Positions 7,914-16,109 of a stretch of 64,000 bases of DNA are shown here, piece after piece (within the stretch, counting starts at the first letter, position 1; each line of letters begins with the position of its first letter). This DNA comes from an uncultured Candidatus Saccharibacteria bacterium (GTDB lineage: Bacteria; Patescibacteriota; Saccharimonadia; Saccharimonadales; Saccharimonadaceae): assembly GCA_949101405.1 (NCBI GenBank), contig CARYFM010000003.1, positions 15,997 to 79,996 of the forward strand, written 5' to 3'. The translations under genes and the position numbers were made by a program. The notes under the pieces were generated by a model. That model made no database searches. It saw nothing but the letters and a program-made list of their open reading frames with translations, and was not told the DNA's origin.

Positions 7914-8862
7914 GGTGATAATGTTCTGTGACGGTGAGTTTGTCGGAACGATTATCACCCAGAATAAGAGAATAGGAGATTTTGGGATAAAGATGATTAA
8001 AAAGTTTGAACAAACCTGAACCAAAATAGGTCGACGGACGCACAGTGTGCCATGGGCGTTTGTTGGTTGGGCGCAGGCGCGCATAGGGCGGAAAAAGCTC
8101 AAACTGTGTGTTATGTGGGCCAGTGCGGTTAAGACCAGGCCCTACAATTCCCCGGTGCGTAAATTTGGTGAGTTCATCCAAAACTGGCGGGACTACGCCA
8201 TGATGCATGTGCCCAGCTAGAATCATAACATCACTGTGACTATCTAGGCGACTACTAAGATATCGTGGTGAATGTACCAATAGATAATAATCACGAAATT
8301 TAGTGGATTCAAGCTGGGGTAGATAGCGGTTGATGAGTTTGTCAAACTCTGTTTGACCGTGCTGAAGCGATGCTTCTGTGCTTCCCTGTTTGTAGTAGCA
8401 AGTTTGGGGTAGGTTGAGACCCAGGATGCGGATGGCGCCATCATCAAAGATAGGATAATCTATCTCTGGATCTGTGCCTAACAAATGGACTTGCGGGATT
8501 TGCTTGAGGTCGGCGCAAAATTTGTGATATAAATCTGGTCGCGCACGAAAACGATTTTTGGCGTAATAATATTGGTCGTGATTGCCCAGAATAATAATTA
8601 GCGGCGTAGCCAGAGCAAGTTGACGTAGAAACTCTAATAACTTGGTGTAGGAAATCGCATCTTCTAAAACGTTCAGTGAATTAATCAAATCACCTAAGAA
8701 AAAGACGTAATCAATCTGAGATTTGACAATTTCAGTCTCCAGGTATTTTAGTAACTGCATTAGTCGCGAAACTGTGAAACTAGAGTCGTATTGCAAATCA
8801 GAGAAAGCCAAAATATTGCGTCTACGCTTAGGAAACTTGATAGTGGTGACGTGTCGTAGCAT
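7903..8862 (-). CDS. Calcineurin-like metallophosphoesterase
   Basis: Cytosolic metal-dependent phosphoesterase of 319 residues. Metal ligands are visible as FSDLQYD (residues 20-26), FLGDLIN, LGNHDQ, LLVHSP and AGHMHHG. The first motif is normally D-x-H; here it is D-L-Q, so one metal-binding His is replaced by Gln, which may weaken or change metal use. The C-terminal part (RPTNKRPWHTVRP onwards) is an extension without a clear domain. Related proteins are membrane-linked YkuE-like phosphoesterases, but no membrane segment is present here. AAAGGAGG lies 11 bases before ATG. Confidence 0.8.
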   Translation of the reverse strand: MLRHVTTIKFPKRRRNILAFSDLQYDSSFTVSRLMQLLKYLETEIVKSQIDYVFFLGDLINSLNVLEDAISYTKLLEFLRQLALATPLIIILGNHDQYYYAKNRFRARPDLYHKFCADLKQIPQVHLLGTDPEIDYPIFDDGAIRILGLNLPQTCYYKQGSTEASLQHGQTEFDKLINRYLPQLESTKFRDYYLLVHSPRYLSSRLDSHSDVMILAGHMHHGVVPPVLDELTKFTHRGIVGPGLNRTGPHNTQFELFPPYARLRPTNKRPWHTVRPSTYFGSGLFKLFNHLYPKISYSLILGDNRSDKLTVTEHYHHKS

Positions 8863-8965
8863 CTTTTCTTCCCTCCTTTCTGTAAGGTACTTTTGGTATT
8901 ATAACATGAATTGATAATAAATGAATGATGAGCGGTTGTAAAAATGTGTTATAATAATTCATATT

Positions 8966-9988
8966 ATGAATAATATCTGGGATAATTTGCCACATGGATT
9001 TACGGTGCTTGCGCCGATGGAAGGCGTGACAGACGTAATTTTTCGGCAGGTGGTGGCAAAAGCGGGGCGACCAGATTTGTTTTTTACGGAATTTACTAAT
9101 GTTTCATCTTTTGCTTCAGAAAAGGGACGAGCGAATGCTTTAGAGCGTCTGGAAGTAGTGTCGACGGATGCACCCATTATCGCGCAGATTTGGGGGAAAA
9201 ATCCAGAGCATTTTGCGGAGCTGGCGGGGGCGCTTGAGAATCTGGGTTTTGCAGGGCTGGATATTAATATGGGGTGTCCAGATCGGCATGTAAATGCAGC
9301 AGGGGGTGGAGCAGCGATGATTCGTACATCAGATTTGGCGATAGAATGTCTTAATAAGGCGCGCGCAGCGACAAATTTGCCGGTATCAGTAAAGACAAGA
9401 CTAGGCTATACTTATGTTGATGAATATCGGGAGTGGTTGCCGACTTTATTTAAAGAACGGCTGGCAGCAGTGACAGTGCATCTCAGGACGCGCAAGGAGA
9501 TGTCAAAGGTGCCAGCTCATTTTGAGTTGATCCCGGAGATTTGTGGGCTTCGCAAGGCGTTTTCTCCTGAAACGAAGCTGATAATTAATGGCGATATTAA
9601 AGATTTAGCAATGATACAAGAATTGGCTGAGAAATACCCACAGGTCGATGGCTGGATGATTGGTAGAGGTGTATTCGAAAATCCATATTGTTTTACTAAT
9701 TATCAGCCAACGCAGACAGATTTGCTGGGACTTTTGAATTATCATTTGGATTTGTTTGATGCTAAAGATGCAGAACTAAAGAGCCAGCGTGCGCAGGCAC
9801 TGAGCAAGGGTGGGGATGTGGAGGTGCGAGGGTTGGCGTTTGAGCCTTTGAAGCGATTTTTTAAGATTTATATTCATAGTTTTGCAGGTGCAGGTGAGCT
9901 AAGGGCGAAACTGATGGAAACGAAAAATACACGAGAAGTAAGGCGGATTTTGGCGGAATGGGTTTTGGGAAATAGCGCTGGGGATTGA
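8966..9988 (+). CDS. dus: tRNA-dihydrouridine synthase
   Basis: FMN-dependent reduction of uridines in the tRNA D-loop. The TIM-barrel signature starts APMEGVTDVIFR (residues 16-27). The active-site motif is NMGCPDRHV with catalytic Cys104. SVKTRLG, HLRTRKEMSK (usually HGRTR) and NGDI follow. Length 340 fits DusB-like enzymes. An extended -10 (TGTTATAAT) ends 10 bases from the ATG, leaving a leader of only a few bases. Its end opens into the cassette region at 9989-10714. Confidence 0.9.
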   Translation: MNNIWDNLPHGFTVLAPMEGVTDVIFRQVVAKAGRPDLFFTEFTNVSSFASEKGRANALERLEVVSTDAPIIAQIWGKNPEHFAELAGALENLGFAGLDINMGCPDRHVNAAGGGAAMIRTSDLAIECLNKARAATNLPVSVKTRLGYTYVDEYREWLPTLFKERLAAVTVHLRTRKEMSKVPAHFELIPEICGLRKAFSPETKLIINGDIKDLAMIQELAEKYPQVDGWMIGRGVFENPYCFTNYQPTQTDLLGLLNYHLDLFDAKDAELKSQRAQALSKGGDVEVRGLAFEPLKRFFKIYIHSFAGAGELRAKLMETKNTREVRRILAEWVLGNSAGD

Positions 9989-10073
9989 TTTATTGGTTTT
10001 TGATGGGGCTTTATCTTCCCGCGACCGTGCGTCTATGTTCGCACTAGATATTGGCTCTTATACATCCTCTCAC

Positions 10074-10109
10074 CACATCCCTAATACAGTACTCAGGCAG
10101 CGGAGGGGG
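10074..10109 (-). repeat. Cassette 3' end repeat, copy A
   Basis: 36 bases identical to 10638-10673 (inverted relative to it) and to 53900-53935. It encodes the end of the cassette protein (PLRCLSTVLGM) and runs up to the stop region. Confidence 0.9.
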
Positions 10110-10292
10110 AAACCGAAGGCACGATGATCTGGACCACCTGAAGGATTAACGCCAGTACCATGGAAGTACAAACGATAACCGCTAGGAACAACTGTGCCGT
10201 TAGCAAGCACAGAGGTAGCATATGATGACCATGCATATCCAACAAGACCAACTGTTCTGAATGTACTGTCAATATGAGTCAAGGCAATATGA

Positions 10293-10306
10293 CCGCTGCG
10301 CACGAA
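10293..10306 (-). repeat. Cassette 5' end repeat, copy A
   Basis: TTCGTGCGCAGCGG on the minus strand, identical to 10441-10454 and 53709-53722. It encodes FVRSG and marks the 5' border of the shared cassette architecture. Confidence 0.85.
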
Positions 10307-10313
10307 AAGTACT

Positions 10314-10338
10314 AAACCTATACCACTAGTACAGGTTT
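10314..10338. repeat. Hairpin at head of cassette A
   Basis: AAACCTATAC / GTACAGGTTT arms with one mismatch and a 5-base loop. Near-copy of the hairpin at 10369. It lies 8 bases from the 5' border repeat of cassette A. Confidence 0.7.
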
Positions 10339-10368
10339 GAGAAATCTCTACCCCTGTTAGTCTTTAGC

Positions 10369-10395
10369 AAAACCTATACCACTGGTATAGGTTTT
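10369..10395. repeat. Perfect hairpin between cassettes A and B
   Basis: 12-base perfect arms AAAACCTATACC and GGTATAGGTTTT around ACT. It could end transcription in either direction between the divergent cassettes, or form a cruciform that helps recombination. Confidence 0.75.
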
Positions 10396-10440
10396 GCCCT
10401 GAACATATCTTATACTAAATATTAGTAATATTCTACCCAC

Positions 10441-10676
10441 TTCGTGCGCAGCGGGTACTTTAACCTAACTGTTTCTACCGGTACTTTCCGGTACGCTGGC
10501 ATCTATGCCGACTATTGGTCGTCACGAGCATCTTCTACGCGTGTCGATAGTGCAGCCATTCCTAGTGCTTATGACCTCGGCTTTAATGCAACTGACGTAT
10601 ACCCGTCAGGCGGTCCAGACGAGCGTTACCTTGGTCGCCCCCTCCGCTGCCTGAGTACTGTATTAGGGATGTGAGG
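10441..10676 (+). pseudogene. Orphan variable cassette B (Fib_succ_major-like)
   Basis: Reads FVRSGYFNLTV and ends RPLRCLSTVLGM. An in-frame stop at 10426 comes just before it, so it cannot be the end of a longer local gene. The same W-S-S, Y-x-L-x-F, V-x-P-S-G-G-P and P-L-R-C positions are kept as in cassettes A and C, but most residues between them differ. The only possible start is GTG 10444, and no ribosome binding site precedes it. Nucleotide identity with C is perfect over the last 49 bases and over the first 14, and weak in the middle. The gene to which this domain would belong is not in the window. Confidence 0.5.
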
Positions 10677-10686
10677 AGAGGTATGA
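10638..10686 (+). repeat. Cassette 3' end repeat, copy B
   Basis: 49 bases identical to 53900-53948. The run goes past the TGA stop into GGAGAGGTATGA, so the conservation is not only for the protein. The first 36 bases are also present inverted at 10074-10109. Confidence 0.9.
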
Positions 10687-10714
10687 CGTATGGCGATAGT
10701 ACATCAAACAGATA

Positions 10715-12178
10715 TTAGGAATGTTGAGTCTCGTTATCCGTTTTGGGTTGATAGGTTTCTGGATCGAAGCCGCGACGTTTGCTTTGCGGTTGGTCGTTGC
10801 GATAGCTAAACATAATTGGTGTACCAACAAAGGGGTATTTTTCGCGGATTTTACGCTCCAAGAAGCGTTTATAAGACCAGTGGAGCAATCCTAGATCACG
10901 TCCATGCACCACAAACCATGGTGGGCAAGTATCAGTTTGGACGATATATTTGAGTTTAGGGCGGGTATTTTTGAGACCAGCAGGCGGGTGTTCAATGACG
11001 GCTTCGCTGAGAATTTTGTTGAGGTCAGAAGTTTTGATTTCTTGGTGGCGAGTAACGTCAATTTCGGTGGCGAGTTCAAAAAGTTTGGTGACATTTTGTC
11101 CAGTTTCAGAACTGGTAATGAGGACTGGTGCATAAGGTATAAAATTGAAGTCGTATTCGAGCTTATCTAGAATCTCATCGGTGTCATTTACTAGATCGGC
11201 TTTGGTGAGAATGATGATAATTCCCTTGCCGGCATCAATGATTTGCCCAGCGAGGGTTTGGTCGAGTTTGGAATGTGGCTCAGTGGCGTCAATTAGCAGG
11301 GCGCAAATATCAGCTTCTTCAATGGCAGCAAGAGTACGCAAAGCGGAGAACTTTTCGATTCCTACTTCGCGCTTACCGGGTTTACGTAAGCCAGCAGTGT
11401 CAAGAATTTCGAGGGTACGACCATGATAGCGAACCTCTACACGATTAACATCACGTGTCGTACCTTGGCGAGAACTGACAAGGGCTTGTTGTTTGTGGCC
11501 GAGACTATTAAATAGACTAGATTTGCCAACGTTGGGACGACCAATGAGGGCAATTTTTAGGCTTTGTTGGCTGCGAGGTTCGCCATTTTCAAGAGATGGT
11601 GAGCCTCTCAAAATCGAGCCATGTGGGTCGTGATTTTGACTCGGTTCAGTCGCAAGATTCTCTCGAGAAATTGGCGAACCCTTCAACGCGCCAACAAGAT
11701 TAAGAATTGCGCTTTTGAGGTTTTTGATGCCAAATCCAGTAGTGGCAGAAACACGGAAAGTTTGTTCTGGTTTGACGCCAAGACGTAAAAATTCCTCGTC
11801 GGGTAGGCTTTCGCCGAGATCAGATTTGTTTAATATTAGTAATACGGGCTTACGTGATTTGAGGGCGTTTTTGGCAATTTGTTTATCTTTGTCGTCGGGA
11901 TATTTAGAACTATCAAGTGTAAGTAAAATTACCTCAGCGCTGTCAATTGCATCGGCAATCTGATCCTGAATTCCGGCTTCGAATTCATCATTTGGGTCTT
12001 TGAGTCCAGCGGTGTCAATCATCAAAAACCGATTATCAATACGTGTCATGACATTATCGCGTGTGGTACCTTCTTCGCGAGCAACGATAGCGATATTTTT
12101 ATGCGCAAAACGATTGAGTAAACTGGATTTACCAGCGTTAGTCTGACCGATGAGTGCAACAATTGGGAGTTTCTTCAT
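10715..12178 (-). CDS. der: Ribosome biogenesis GTPase Der (EngA)
   Basis: Double-GTPase needed for 50S subunit assembly. The first G domain has GQTNAGKS (11-18), GTTRD and DTAG at about 55-58. The second has GRPNVGKS (213-220), GTTRD, DTAGLRKPGKRE and TKAD. A C-terminal KH-like domain (LKYIVQTDTCPPWFVVHGRD) follows. Residues 166-205 between the two G domains come from an imperfect palindromic segment of about 100 bases (see findings). At 487 residues it is a little longer than usual. The ATG is preceded by AGGAAA; a TATAAT lies about 20 bases upstream. It converges on cassette B. Confidence 0.93.
   Translation of the reverse strand: MKKLPIVALIGQTNAGKSSLLNRFAHKNIAIVAREEGTTRDNVMTRIDNRFLMIDTAGLKDPNDEFEAGIQDQIADAIDSAEVILLTLDSSKYPDDKDKQIAKNALKSRKPVLLILNKSDLGESLPDEEFLRLGVKPEQTFRVSATTGFGIKNLKSAILNLVGALKGSPISRENLATEPSQNHDPHGSILRGSPSLENGEPRSQQSLKIALIGRPNVGKSSLFNSLGHKQQALVSSRQGTTRDVNRVEVRYHGRTLEILDTAGLRKPGKREVGIEKFSALRTLAAIEEADICALLIDATEPHSKLDQTLAGQIIDAGKGIIIILTKADLVNDTDEILDKLEYDFNFIPYAPVLITSSETGQNVTKLFELATEIDVTRHQEIKTSDLNKILSEAVIEHPPAGLKNTRPKLKYIVQTDTCPPWFVVHGRDLGLLHWSYKRFLERKIREKYPFVGTPIMFSYRNDQPQSKRRGFDPETYQPKTDNETQHS
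11578..11678. repeat. In-frame palindromic insert within der
   Basis: The outer arms GGTTCGCCATTTTCAAGAGA and its near-complement, GGTTCGCCAATTTCTCGAGA read on the other strand, enclose about 60 bases. The whole segment encodes the linker between the two G domains without breaking the frame. Confidence 0.5.
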
Positions 12179-12289
12179 AAAATATTTCCTATAACTCCAT
12201 TATATCACAGATTAGTCAAAAAGTCAATAGATTTTTGGTGATTTCTGACATTCTTGTCAGAAAAGAGTTTGGGTAATTTGATGATTTTA

Positions 12290-12298
12290 TGGTATAAT
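12290..12298 (+). promoter_or_regulatory. Extended -10 of the 12305 gene (leaderless)
   Basis: TGGTATAAT followed by 6 bases and ATG 12305. A longer frame from 12254 would translate through the promoter and is not used. Confidence 0.75.
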
Positions 12299-12304
12299 TA
12301 CAGT

Positions 12305-14575
12305 ATGACAGGTCAGAAACGTGAAAAACGTAGAATAGTGATTGATTTTAATCGGTTTTTTAGTAATAACTGGCATTACTTGGTGGTATTAATTTTTGGT
12401 GTGATTTTGAGCGTAGGGGTGTGGGCTAGACCTTTGCAGGTGATGACGGGTGATGACTATGCGTTTCATGTGACAAGGTTGCAGAGCGCGTCGAAAGGTT
12501 GGGCGAATGGGCAGATTGTACCACAGGTTGACCCTGATACTTTGGATGGTTTTGGTTACGGATATAATTTGTTTTATGGTCCGCTTTTGACATATCTTGC
12601 GGCGGGCTTGCAGGCGCTAGTTAATTTTTGGCCGATTGCAATTAATTTGGTGCTAGTGGTTTGTTTGATTGGCGCGGGGATGACAATGTGTTATGCCGTG
12701 TCGAAGATTAGTAAGAATAAGGTACTGGCTTTGTTGGTGGCAGTGTTTTATATGGCGGCGCCATATGCGCTGAATAATTTGTATGCACGGATGGCGTTGG
12801 GTGAGGTGGCAGCAGCTGTGGCGGCACCGATTTTGCTGTTGGGCTTGTATCAGTTGACGGTGGGAGAGAAGCACGCGGCGCGCAGTATTGCGATCTCTGC
12901 AGCGATGTTGCTTTTGTCGCATAGTTTGTCGGCAATGTTGTTTGCTCTGATGGCGGCGGTTTATGTACTGCTGAATTTGCGTAAGATTGTGAACTGGGAA
13001 AATATTTGGCGGATGGTACTGGGAGCAATGGTGGCTTTGGGGTTGACGGCATTCTTTACTTTGCCACTTTTGGAGGCAAAGCTAACGGATAACTATGGCG
13101 TGTTTGACGCAGGGTATTCGGATGTGTATTTTGGGGCAAATCCGCGGAGCATGAATGACCATCGAGCGTGGCCACAACAGCTGATGATCATGGATTATAC
13201 TGGCAAGGTTAATGCTGATGGTCTGGGGGGCGAGTTTGGCATTACGCTAGGGATGGTGGCGATTGCAGGGCTGCTGGGTTTCTGGTTTGTGCGCAAGAGG
13301 ATAGAAAACGAGGACCAACGACGGTTTGCAACCTCGCTATATATTATAGCGGTGCTAGCAATTGTGCTAGCGTTACCAGTGATTAATTGGCATCATATGC
13401 CAGGAATTTTGTGGCAGATGCAGTTTCCGTGGCGGACGCTTGGTGTGGCGACGATTTGTTTGGCAGTAGTGTCGGGCTATACGATTTATGGGTTGTTACG
13501 TGGGCTGAGTGATGACAAGCAGAGGGTAGCGGCGGTTTTGACTGGCGTGTTGGCAATTTATTTAGTGATGCCGTTGATTTTGCCACGTGAGGACCGGCGA
13601 GTAGAGCTTGACTCGGTGCAAGATGATCCGGTGACGATTGGATGGGAGGCAGAATATGCGCCGATGCAGCTTTTGTGCTCACCGGATGTAGAAGAAGATG
13701 TGGCGGAGGGATATGCCTGTAGTTTGGGGCGGATTAGAGAGATTTTGGCGGAACGTGGTGATGATGTGCGGGTGGTATCTGGTGGAGTGATATTGCAGCA
13801 AGCAAGCCGTGATGGTTTGAAAATGAATTTGATAGTGAATAACCCATCAAATGAAGATGCGGTAGTGGAATTGCCAATGATTTATTATCCTGGCTATCAG
13901 GCGACAATGGACGATATGAACCTACAAGTCGGAGCTTCGTATGAATATGGTTTGGTAGCGGTTACGATTCCAGCTGGGTCTAAAGGTGAAGTGAAGGCGG
14001 CTTATGGCTTAAGCTTGGCCACACAACTTGGAGGAATAATTTCTGTGACGACGGCAGGATTGGGGGCGATTTGGGTGATAGTTTCAGGAATTCGTGATTA
14101 TAGTCGGCGTAAAAAGCGAGCGGAAATGTCGAGTTTGATGGATTCAGTACGAGAAGTAGTTGAAGATGATATGCTGGAGATGGAGTTTAATCGTGAGGCC
14201 GAAAAGGAGGAGATTTTGGCGAGTTTGGGAGAGCCAGTGCCCCCAGAGGTGTCTAGCGTGGCGCCATCGAATTTGCCCGTATCACCACTAATGACAAGTG
14301 ATGAGATTACGGACACTAGTAAAGAACCGAAGACGGCAAAACGAACTCGAACTAAGAAAACAACGACAAAAACAGCTAATACACGTGGTCGTAAGAAAGC
14401 GCAAGCGACTGCACAGGTAGATGAAGATAAAAAGCCTACGAAAGCAAAGACAACGCGGGCGACTGCAGCGAAGAAAACTACTAAGGTATCTAAGAAAGTT
14501 GCGACTAGTGAGACGCCGCGGCGTAGCACAACAACACGAGTGCGGACAGTTAAAAGTGGTGAGGTGGAGGAATAA
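12305..14575 (+). CDS. Large GT-C-like membrane protein with histone-like tail
   Basis: 756 residues. After a basic N terminus come about 12-13 membrane spans. The first outer loop, DDYAFHVTRLQSASKGW, resembles the acidic loop of GT-C and PTPS-related (PF10131) membrane proteins, which probably move or add lipid-linked sugars. A soluble outer domain (about 440-570) precedes the last span, which ends before RDYSRRKKR. The remaining 150 residues are cytosolic, and the last 90 are built of Lys, Thr, Ala and Arg (KKTTTKTANTRGRKKAQAT), like histone H1 or AlgP tails. It overlaps the next gene by one base, so the three genes to 15983 form an operon for envelope glycan work. Confidence 0.6.
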   Translation: MTGQKREKRRIVIDFNRFFSNNWHYLVVLIFGVILSVGVWARPLQVMTGDDYAFHVTRLQSASKGWANGQIVPQVDPDTLDGFGYGYNLFYGPLLTYLAAGLQALVNFWPIAINLVLVVCLIGAGMTMCYAVSKISKNKVLALLVAVFYMAAPYALNNLYARMALGEVAAAVAAPILLLGLYQLTVGEKHAARSIAISAAMLLLSHSLSAMLFALMAAVYVLLNLRKIVNWENIWRMVLGAMVALGLTAFFTLPLLEAKLTDNYGVFDAGYSDVYFGANPRSMNDHRAWPQQLMIMDYTGKVNADGLGGEFGITLGMVAIAGLLGFWFVRKRIENEDQRRFATSLYIIAVLAIVLALPVINWHHMPGILWQMQFPWRTLGVATICLAVVSGYTIYGLLRGLSDDKQRVAAVLTGVLAIYLVMPLILPREDRRVELDSVQDDPVTIGWEAEYAPMQLLCSPDVEEDVAEGYACSLGRIREILAERGDDVRVVSGGVILQQASRDGLKMNLIVNNPSNEDAVVELPMIYYPGYQATMDDMNLQVGASYEYGLVAVTIPAGSKGEVKAAYGLSLATQLGGIISVTTAGLGAIWVIVSGIRDYSRRKKRAEMSSLMDSVREVVEDDMLEMEFNREAEKEEILASLGEPVPPEVSSVAPSNLPVSPLMTSDEITDTSKEPKTAKRTRTKKTTTKTANTRGRKKAQATAQVDEDKKPTKAKTTRATAAKKTTKVSKKVATSETPRRSTTTRVRTVKSGEVEE

Positions 14576-15513
14576 TGAAGAAACTTTTGTCGATTGTAGT
14601 TCCCTGTTTTAACGAAGAGCCAGCTCTTAAATCGTTTTATGAGGTGGTGGATAAAGTGAGTCGAGAAATGTTAGAGCTGGATTTTGAATTTGTGTTCGTA
14701 GATGATGGAAGCAGAGATGGAACTTTGAAAGAAATTGAAAAGTTGCGCGAAGGAGATAAGCGAGTGAAATTTGTCAGTTTTTCGCGTAATTTTGGTAAGG
14801 AGGCAGCACTGCTTGCGGGATTGGATTATGCCAACGGTGACTATGTGGCAACGATGGATGCGGACTTGCAAGACCCGCCTGCATTATTGCCAGAGATGTA
14901 CGAGGCTATTAAAGATGGTGAATATGACTGTGTGGCGACACGGCGAGTGACGCGTGAGGGTGAGCCGCCGATTCGGAGCTTTTTTGCGCGAATATTTTAT
15001 CGTTTGATTAATAAAATGTCGAAGATTGAGATGGTGGACGGAGCGCGCGACTATCGTTTGATGACACGACAAATGGTGGACGCAATTATTTCGATGCGTG
15101 AGTATAATCGTTATTCCAAAGGCTTGTTTAGTTTTGTGGGATTTAAGACTAAGTGGATTGAGTTCCAGAATGTACAACGAGTGGCAGGAGAGACGCATTG
15201 GTCGTTTTGGAAGCTGTTTGTATATGCAATTGATGGGATTTGTGCGTTTTCGACGGTGCCGTTGGTGATAGCGGCGGTGTTGGGGCTGATATTTTGTATG
15301 TTGGCGTTTATTCTGATTGTGGTAATTATAGTAAAGACTTTGCTTTACGGTGACCCCGTAGGTGGGTGGCCGAGTACGATTTGTGTGATTTTGATGGTGG
15401 GAGGTATACAACTGTTGGCGCTAGGGATTATTGGTGAATATCTAGCAAAGACATATTTAGAGACTAAGCATCGTCCAATTTATATTATTAAGTCTACTGA
15501 AAAAGATAAGTAG
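14575..15513 (+). CDS. GtrB-like glycosyltransferase
   Basis: Family 2 transferase of the polyprenyl-phosphate sugar synthase type (DPMS/GtrB), which loads a sugar onto undecaprenyl phosphate for use outside the cell. Motifs: LSIVVPCFNEE, VFVDDGSRDGT, SFSRNFGKEAALLAGLD and the catalytic MDADLQDPP. Two C-terminal membrane spans (about 222-250 and 262-290) are typical of GtrB. GGTGGAGG precedes the ATG, which shares one base with the stop of the upstream GT-C-like gene. The pair fits a scheme where this enzyme makes the lipid-linked sugar and the upstream protein uses it. Confidence 0.88.
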   Translation: MKKLLSIVVPCFNEEPALKSFYEVVDKVSREMLELDFEFVFVDDGSRDGTLKEIEKLREGDKRVKFVSFSRNFGKEAALLAGLDYANGDYVATMDADLQDPPALLPEMYEAIKDGEYDCVATRRVTREGEPPIRSFFARIFYRLINKMSKIEMVDGARDYRLMTRQMVDAIISMREYNRYSKGLFSFVGFKTKWIEFQNVQRVAGETHWSFWKLFVYAIDGICAFSTVPLVIAAVLGLIFCMLAFILIVVIIVKTLLYGDPVGGWPSTICVILMVGGIQLLALGIIGEYLAKTYLETKHRPIYIIKSTEKDK

Positions 15514-15983
15514 TGGTTAAGGGTGTGGGTTGGAAGAAGCGTTTGATAGTTTTGGCGTCAGCGATATTGGTGGTGATGACACTAATAACGATTTGGCGGT
15601 TTTCAGCACAAAGTTCGGGCGATTCTAGTGCGTTAAGCGGAAAACTAGCTGAATTGGTAGCGAATTGGCCAGGTGTAAGTGAGATAGTTCCTGTGGAGAC
15701 TTTGGAAGCTATTTTGCGGAAGTTGGCACATGGTTTGGTGTATTTAGTTTTGGGCGTAGGATTGACCGGGATAATGATTACGCAAAGGATAGGTTTGATT
15801 GTAATGATGGTGCCGCTAATTGGAGCAATGCTGGCAGCATTGGATGAGCTACACCAGAGTTTTGTGCCGGGTAGAGGACCTAGTGTGTGGGACGTGGGAA
15901 TTGATACATTGGGTGTAGTTGTGGGAATGCTATTAGTTTTGTTTTTGTATTGGTGCTATCGTCGATTACAAAGAGAAAATTAG
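15513..15983 (+). CDS. VanZ-like membrane protein
   Basis: 156 residues starting at GTG, which shares one base with the upstream TAG. It has about four membrane spans. VanZ-family signatures are RKLAHGLVYLVLGVG and DELHQSFVPGRGPSVWD followed by GIDTLGVVVG. VanZ proteins reduce teicoplanin binding in enterococci by an unknown route; elsewhere they are general envelope proteins. It closes a three-gene operon with two sugar-transfer genes. A second, quite different VanZ-like protein lies at 24050. Confidence 0.85.
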   Translation: MVKGVGWKKRLIVLASAILVVMTLITIWRFSAQSSGDSSALSGKLAELVANWPGVSEIVPVETLEAILRKLAHGLVYLVLGVGLTGIMITQRIGLIVMMVPLIGAMLAALDELHQSFVPGRGPSVWDVGIDTLGVVVGMLLVLFLYWCYRRLQREN

Positions 15984-16014
15984 CAGATGACTTTTAACTC
16001 TTTTTGAGATTATG

Positions 16015-16023
16015 TGTTATAAT
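16015..16023 (+). promoter_or_regulatory. Extended -10 of tRNA-Glu
   Basis: TGTTATAAT ending 9 bases before the mature tRNA 5' end. Confidence 0.65.
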
Positions 16024-16032
16024 AACAGTATT

Positions 16033-16109
16033 GGTTCCGTCGTCTAGTGGTCTAGGACGTCTGGTTCTCATCCAGAAAATCGCGGGTTCGACTCCCGCCG
16101 GAATCACCA
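16033..16109 (+). tRNA. tRNA-Glu (CTC)
   Basis: Acceptor GGTTCCG/CGGAATC with one G-U pair, anticodon stem CTGG/CCAG with loop TTCTCAT (anticodon CTC), T-arm GCGGG/CCCGC with TTCGACT, and encoded CCA. 77 nucleotides. gltX, which charges it, lies 1.4 kb downstream on the other strand. Confidence 0.92.

Larger units (their letters stand above)
10070..10306 (-). pseudogene. Orphan variable cassette A (Fib_succ_major-like)
   Basis: A 77-residue fragment readable only from GTG. It starts VRSG and ends PLRCLSTVLGMW. The pattern WSS...Y-x-L-x-F...V-x-P-S-x-G-P...R-x-x-G-F-P-L-R-C matches my recollection of the C-terminal half of the Fibrobacter succinogenes major paralogous domain (PF09603). There is no upstream domain, signal peptide or ribosome binding site. 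It shares near-identical ends with cassettes B (10441) and C (53709), while the middle is divergent. It is placed tail-out, head-to-head with B. It may be a silent donor, a recombination remnant or a very short gene. Confidence 0.5.

Noticed and set aside
10070..10686. Diversity-generating retroelement (variable regions A-C as VR/TR)
   Set aside because: Differences between the copies occur at all bases and at many third codon positions, not only at adenines, and no reverse transcriptase is seen in the window. A distant RT is still possible but not supported here.
12254..12304. N-terminal extension of the large membrane protein (MSEKSLGNLM)
   Set aside because: The -10 box TGGTATAAT lies within it; the leaderless start at 12305 fits the other genes.
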